7,422 nt of DNA. Origin: Holdemanella porci. Lineage in GTDB: Bacteria > Bacillota_I > Bacilli_A > Erysipelotrichales > Erysipelotrichaceae. The stretch lies in NCBI RefSeq assembly GCF_019052655.1, contig NZ_JAHQVB010000082.1, positions 1 to 7,422 on the forward strand. Reading direction: 5' to 3'. A program made the translations under genes and the position numbers. Below, in pieces: positions 6,308 through 7,422 of this stretch. The stretch's first letter is position 1. Every line of letters begins with the position of its first letter. Under the pieces are notes generated by a model, which did no database searches, was not told the origin of the DNA, and saw nothing but the letters and a program-made list of their open reading frames with translations.

Positions 6308-7201
6308 ATGAAGTATGCAGTGGCAATTGATATTGGAGGAACAAATACACGTGTTGCTCTAATTGATGAAAACTATTATATTTGTCAAAGAATACAGTTT
6401 CCAACAGATACAGAAAATCCTTATGTGACAATGAATCAAATTCAAGAAGCTATCTATAGTTTTGAGAAAGATATTATAGGTGTGGGTATGTCTTGTCCCG
6501 GGCCGCTTGATTTGATGGTAGGAAAAATCTTAACAACACCAAATTTACATGGTAAATGGCATGGATTTTATGTGTCAAAAGAATTAGAAAATTTGATTCA
6601 TAAACCCGTATATTTGGAAAACGATGCCAATCTAGCAGCTCTTGCAGAAGCTGTTATTGGCGAAGGGAAAGATTCTAATATCGTTCAATATTTAACAGTA
6701 TCTACAGGACTAGGAGCCGGACTTGTTATCAATAAAGAAGTGTTTCAAGGAGCCCATGGATTTGCCAATGAAGTCGCAAATACATGTCTTTGGAATAACG
6801 GACCAAGTCATGGCAGTATCTATCCAGGTGGAATTGAAGCTATCTGCAGTGGAACAGCCATTGAACAACGTGCAAAACAAGCTGGATTAACAGTGGCTCA
6901 TGCAGGAGAAGTGAATGACTTAGCCCTTCAAGGAAACAAAGATGCTAAAGAAATTATGGACGATGCAAAAGTATATTTGGCAAACTATATAGCGGGTTTA
7001 CAAGCTTTTGTGGATCCTGAAATCATAATTTTAGGTGGATCTGTAGCTTTAAAAATACCTGGCTTTGTAGAAGAAGTTGAAAATCTAGTAAAAGAAAAAG
7101 TCTATTCAGTTATGGTTCCTCTTGTAAAAGTAAGAAAATCAACTTTAAGTGAAGATAGTGGCTTGTTAGGTGCAGCCTGTCTAGCGTTCTCTAAAGCCTA
7201 A
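6308..7201 (+). CDS. ROK-family sugar kinase lacking the usual zinc-site cysteines
   Basis: A 297-residue cytosolic kinase of the ROK family, probably phosphorylating the free hexose (glucose, mannose or fructose) released by the GH1 enzyme. Family landmarks are the N-terminal ATP loop DIGGTNTR (8-15), CPGPLD (63-68), the catalytic aspartate D106 in ENDANLAALAEA (104-115), STGLGAG (132-138), E177 in GGIEAICSG and the second nucleotide loop IILGGS (240-245). The usual GExGH reads NEVAN (154-158), and the zinc motif CxCGxxGC is replaced by SHGSIYPGG (167-175), so no zinc site is expected. Similar cysteine-less ROK proteins accompany PTS/GH1 operons in Bacillota. GmuE of the gmu operon is an analogue by position. 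It starts 15 bases after the IIA stop with a weak GAGAAG ribosome binding site and is last in the operon. The kinase call is firm; the substrate is inferred. Confidence 0.92.
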   Translation: MKYAVAIDIGGTNTRVALIDENYYICQRIQFPTDTENPYVTMNQIQEAIYSFEKDIIGVGMSCPGPLDLMVGKILTTPNLHGKWHGFYVSKELENLIHKPVYLENDANLAALAEAVIGEGKDSNIVQYLTVSTGLGAGLVINKEVFQGAHGFANEVANTCLWNNGPSHGSIYPGGIEAICSGTAIEQRAKQAGLTVAHAGEVNDLALQGNKDAKEIMDDAKVYLANYIAGLQAFVDPEIIILGGSVALKIPGFVEEVENLVKEKVYSVMVPLVKVRKSTLSEDSGLLGAACLAFSKA

Positions 7202-7249
7202 AATAAAAAACCGATTGATATCCAATGTCATTAAGTTAAGAGATGACGA

Positions 7250-7287
7250 ACCATCCAGATACTATTGTCTGGATGGTATTTTTATTT
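7250..7287 (+). terminator. Rho-independent terminator of the GH1-PTS-ROK operon
   Basis: ACCATCCAGA (7250-7259) pairs perfectly with TCTGGATGGT (7268-7277) across an eight-base loop that can close by two further pairs. The stem is followed by ATTTTTATTT. It lies 48 bases after the ROK stop codon. The intervening bases hold only a weak GTCAT/ATGAC dyad (7227-7231 and 7243-7247). Confidence 0.9.
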
Positions 7288-7304
7288 GAAGGCACGACGA
7301 AAAT

Positions 7305-7326
7305 TGTAGTATTGCTACTACATTTT
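7305..7326. terminator. Small hairpin, possible terminator for a minus-strand gene
   Basis: TGTAGTA (7305-7311) and TACTACA (7316-7322) form a perfect 7-base stem with loop TTGC, flanked by A and T runs on both sides. It could end transcription arriving from a gene beyond the right edge, or back up the terminator at 7250. The stem is AT-rich and only modestly stable, so the assignment is tentative. Confidence 0.35.
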
Positions 7327-7340
7327 AAAAAATATATAAT
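7312..7340 (+). promoter_or_regulatory. Possible rightward promoter near the right edge
   Basis: TTGCTA (7312-7317, four of six matches to TTGACA) and a perfect TATAAT (7335-7340) are spaced by 17 bases. Transcription would start near 7347 and read off the window. No ribosome binding site or start codon is evident in the 75 bases that follow. The -35 box overlaps the small hairpin, so one of the two readings may be chance in AT-rich DNA. Confidence 0.25.
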
Positions 7341-7348
7341 ATTAGTTG

Positions 7349-7422
7349 TTAATCATATCGATAGTTAAAAGATACCGGTGATTTGGCTTTCACTTTCCGT
7401 TCATTCTGGCGATTAGGACGGA
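7349..7422 (-). other. Unrecognised minus-strand reading frame entering from the right edge
   Basis: One minus-strand frame is open from the right edge for 23 codons to a TAA at 7349-7351. It would encode a very basic tail (NRQNERKVKAKSPVSF, then NYRYD). The SPV..YR pattern faintly recalls C-termini of IS3-type transposases, but the piece is too short to decide. The last ~50 bases are visibly richer in G and C than the rest of the window. It could equally be non-coding RNA or intergenic sequence; a possible dyad TCCGT/ACGGA occurs at 7396-7400 and 7418-7422. Confidence 0.2.

Noticed and set aside
1..7422. CRISPR arrays, tRNA or rRNA genes, complete insertion sequences, phage or defence genes
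   Set aside because: Reading both strands I found no regular repeats, no tRNA-like cloverleaf, no rRNA sequence and no complete transposase, integrase or defence-protein motifs.

Overview
The window looks like chromosomal DNA of a low-GC Bacillota (Firmicute). It is AT-rich, with strong AGGAGG-type ribosome binding sites, TATAAT/TTGACA-like promoters, U-tract hairpin terminators and protein families typical of that phylum (lactose/cellobiose-type PTS, HutC-type GntR regulator, ROK kinase, CNNM/CorC-like protein). A gut or oral lineage such as Erysipelotrichales or Lactobacillales would fit, but no rRNA or other marker is present to decide.

Layout. Positions 1-657 hold the 3' part of a diacylglycerol-kinase-like lipid kinase gene, cut by the left edge. 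Positions 696-1967 encode a CNNM/HlyC-CorC membrane protein with a CBS pair, behind its own likely extended -10 promoter. It ends in a hairpin terminator (1952-1996) shared with the convergent GntR regulator gene (1995-2708, minus strand). A 232-base divergent control region (2709-2940) follows. It holds two promoters and five copies of the half-site TGTCTA/TAGACA. One perfect palindrome, TGTCTAGACA, supplies the -35 box of the rightward promoter. Positions 2941-7201 are a tightly packed five-gene operon: GH1 6-phospho-beta-glycosidase, then separate PTS subunits IIC, IIB and IIA, then a ROK sugar kinase, closed by a strong terminator (7250-7287). The last 130 bases hold no complete gene. They contain a second small hairpin, a possible promoter and a slightly GC-richer tail with an unrecognised minus-strand reading frame running off the right edge.

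How it works together (inference from family knowledge). The PTS subunits would import and phosphorylate a beta-linked disaccharide. The GH1 enzyme would cleave the phosphorylated sugar to a hexose-6-phosphate plus a free hexose, and the ROK kinase would phosphorylate the free hexose. The divergent GntR protein probably represses both itself and the operon and is released by a phosphosugar. Gene content recalls part of the Bacillus subtilis gmu operon (GntR, IIA/IIB/IIC, GH1, ROK) without the extracellular mannanase and isomerase. The exact sugar cannot be read from sequence alone.

I see no wholly new system here. The points most worth a second look are the operator built into the -35 box, a ROK kinase lacking the family zinc site, an altered phosphate-binding motif in the GH1 enzyme, an altered nucleotide-loop motif in the lipid kinase remnant, and the unexplained right edge.
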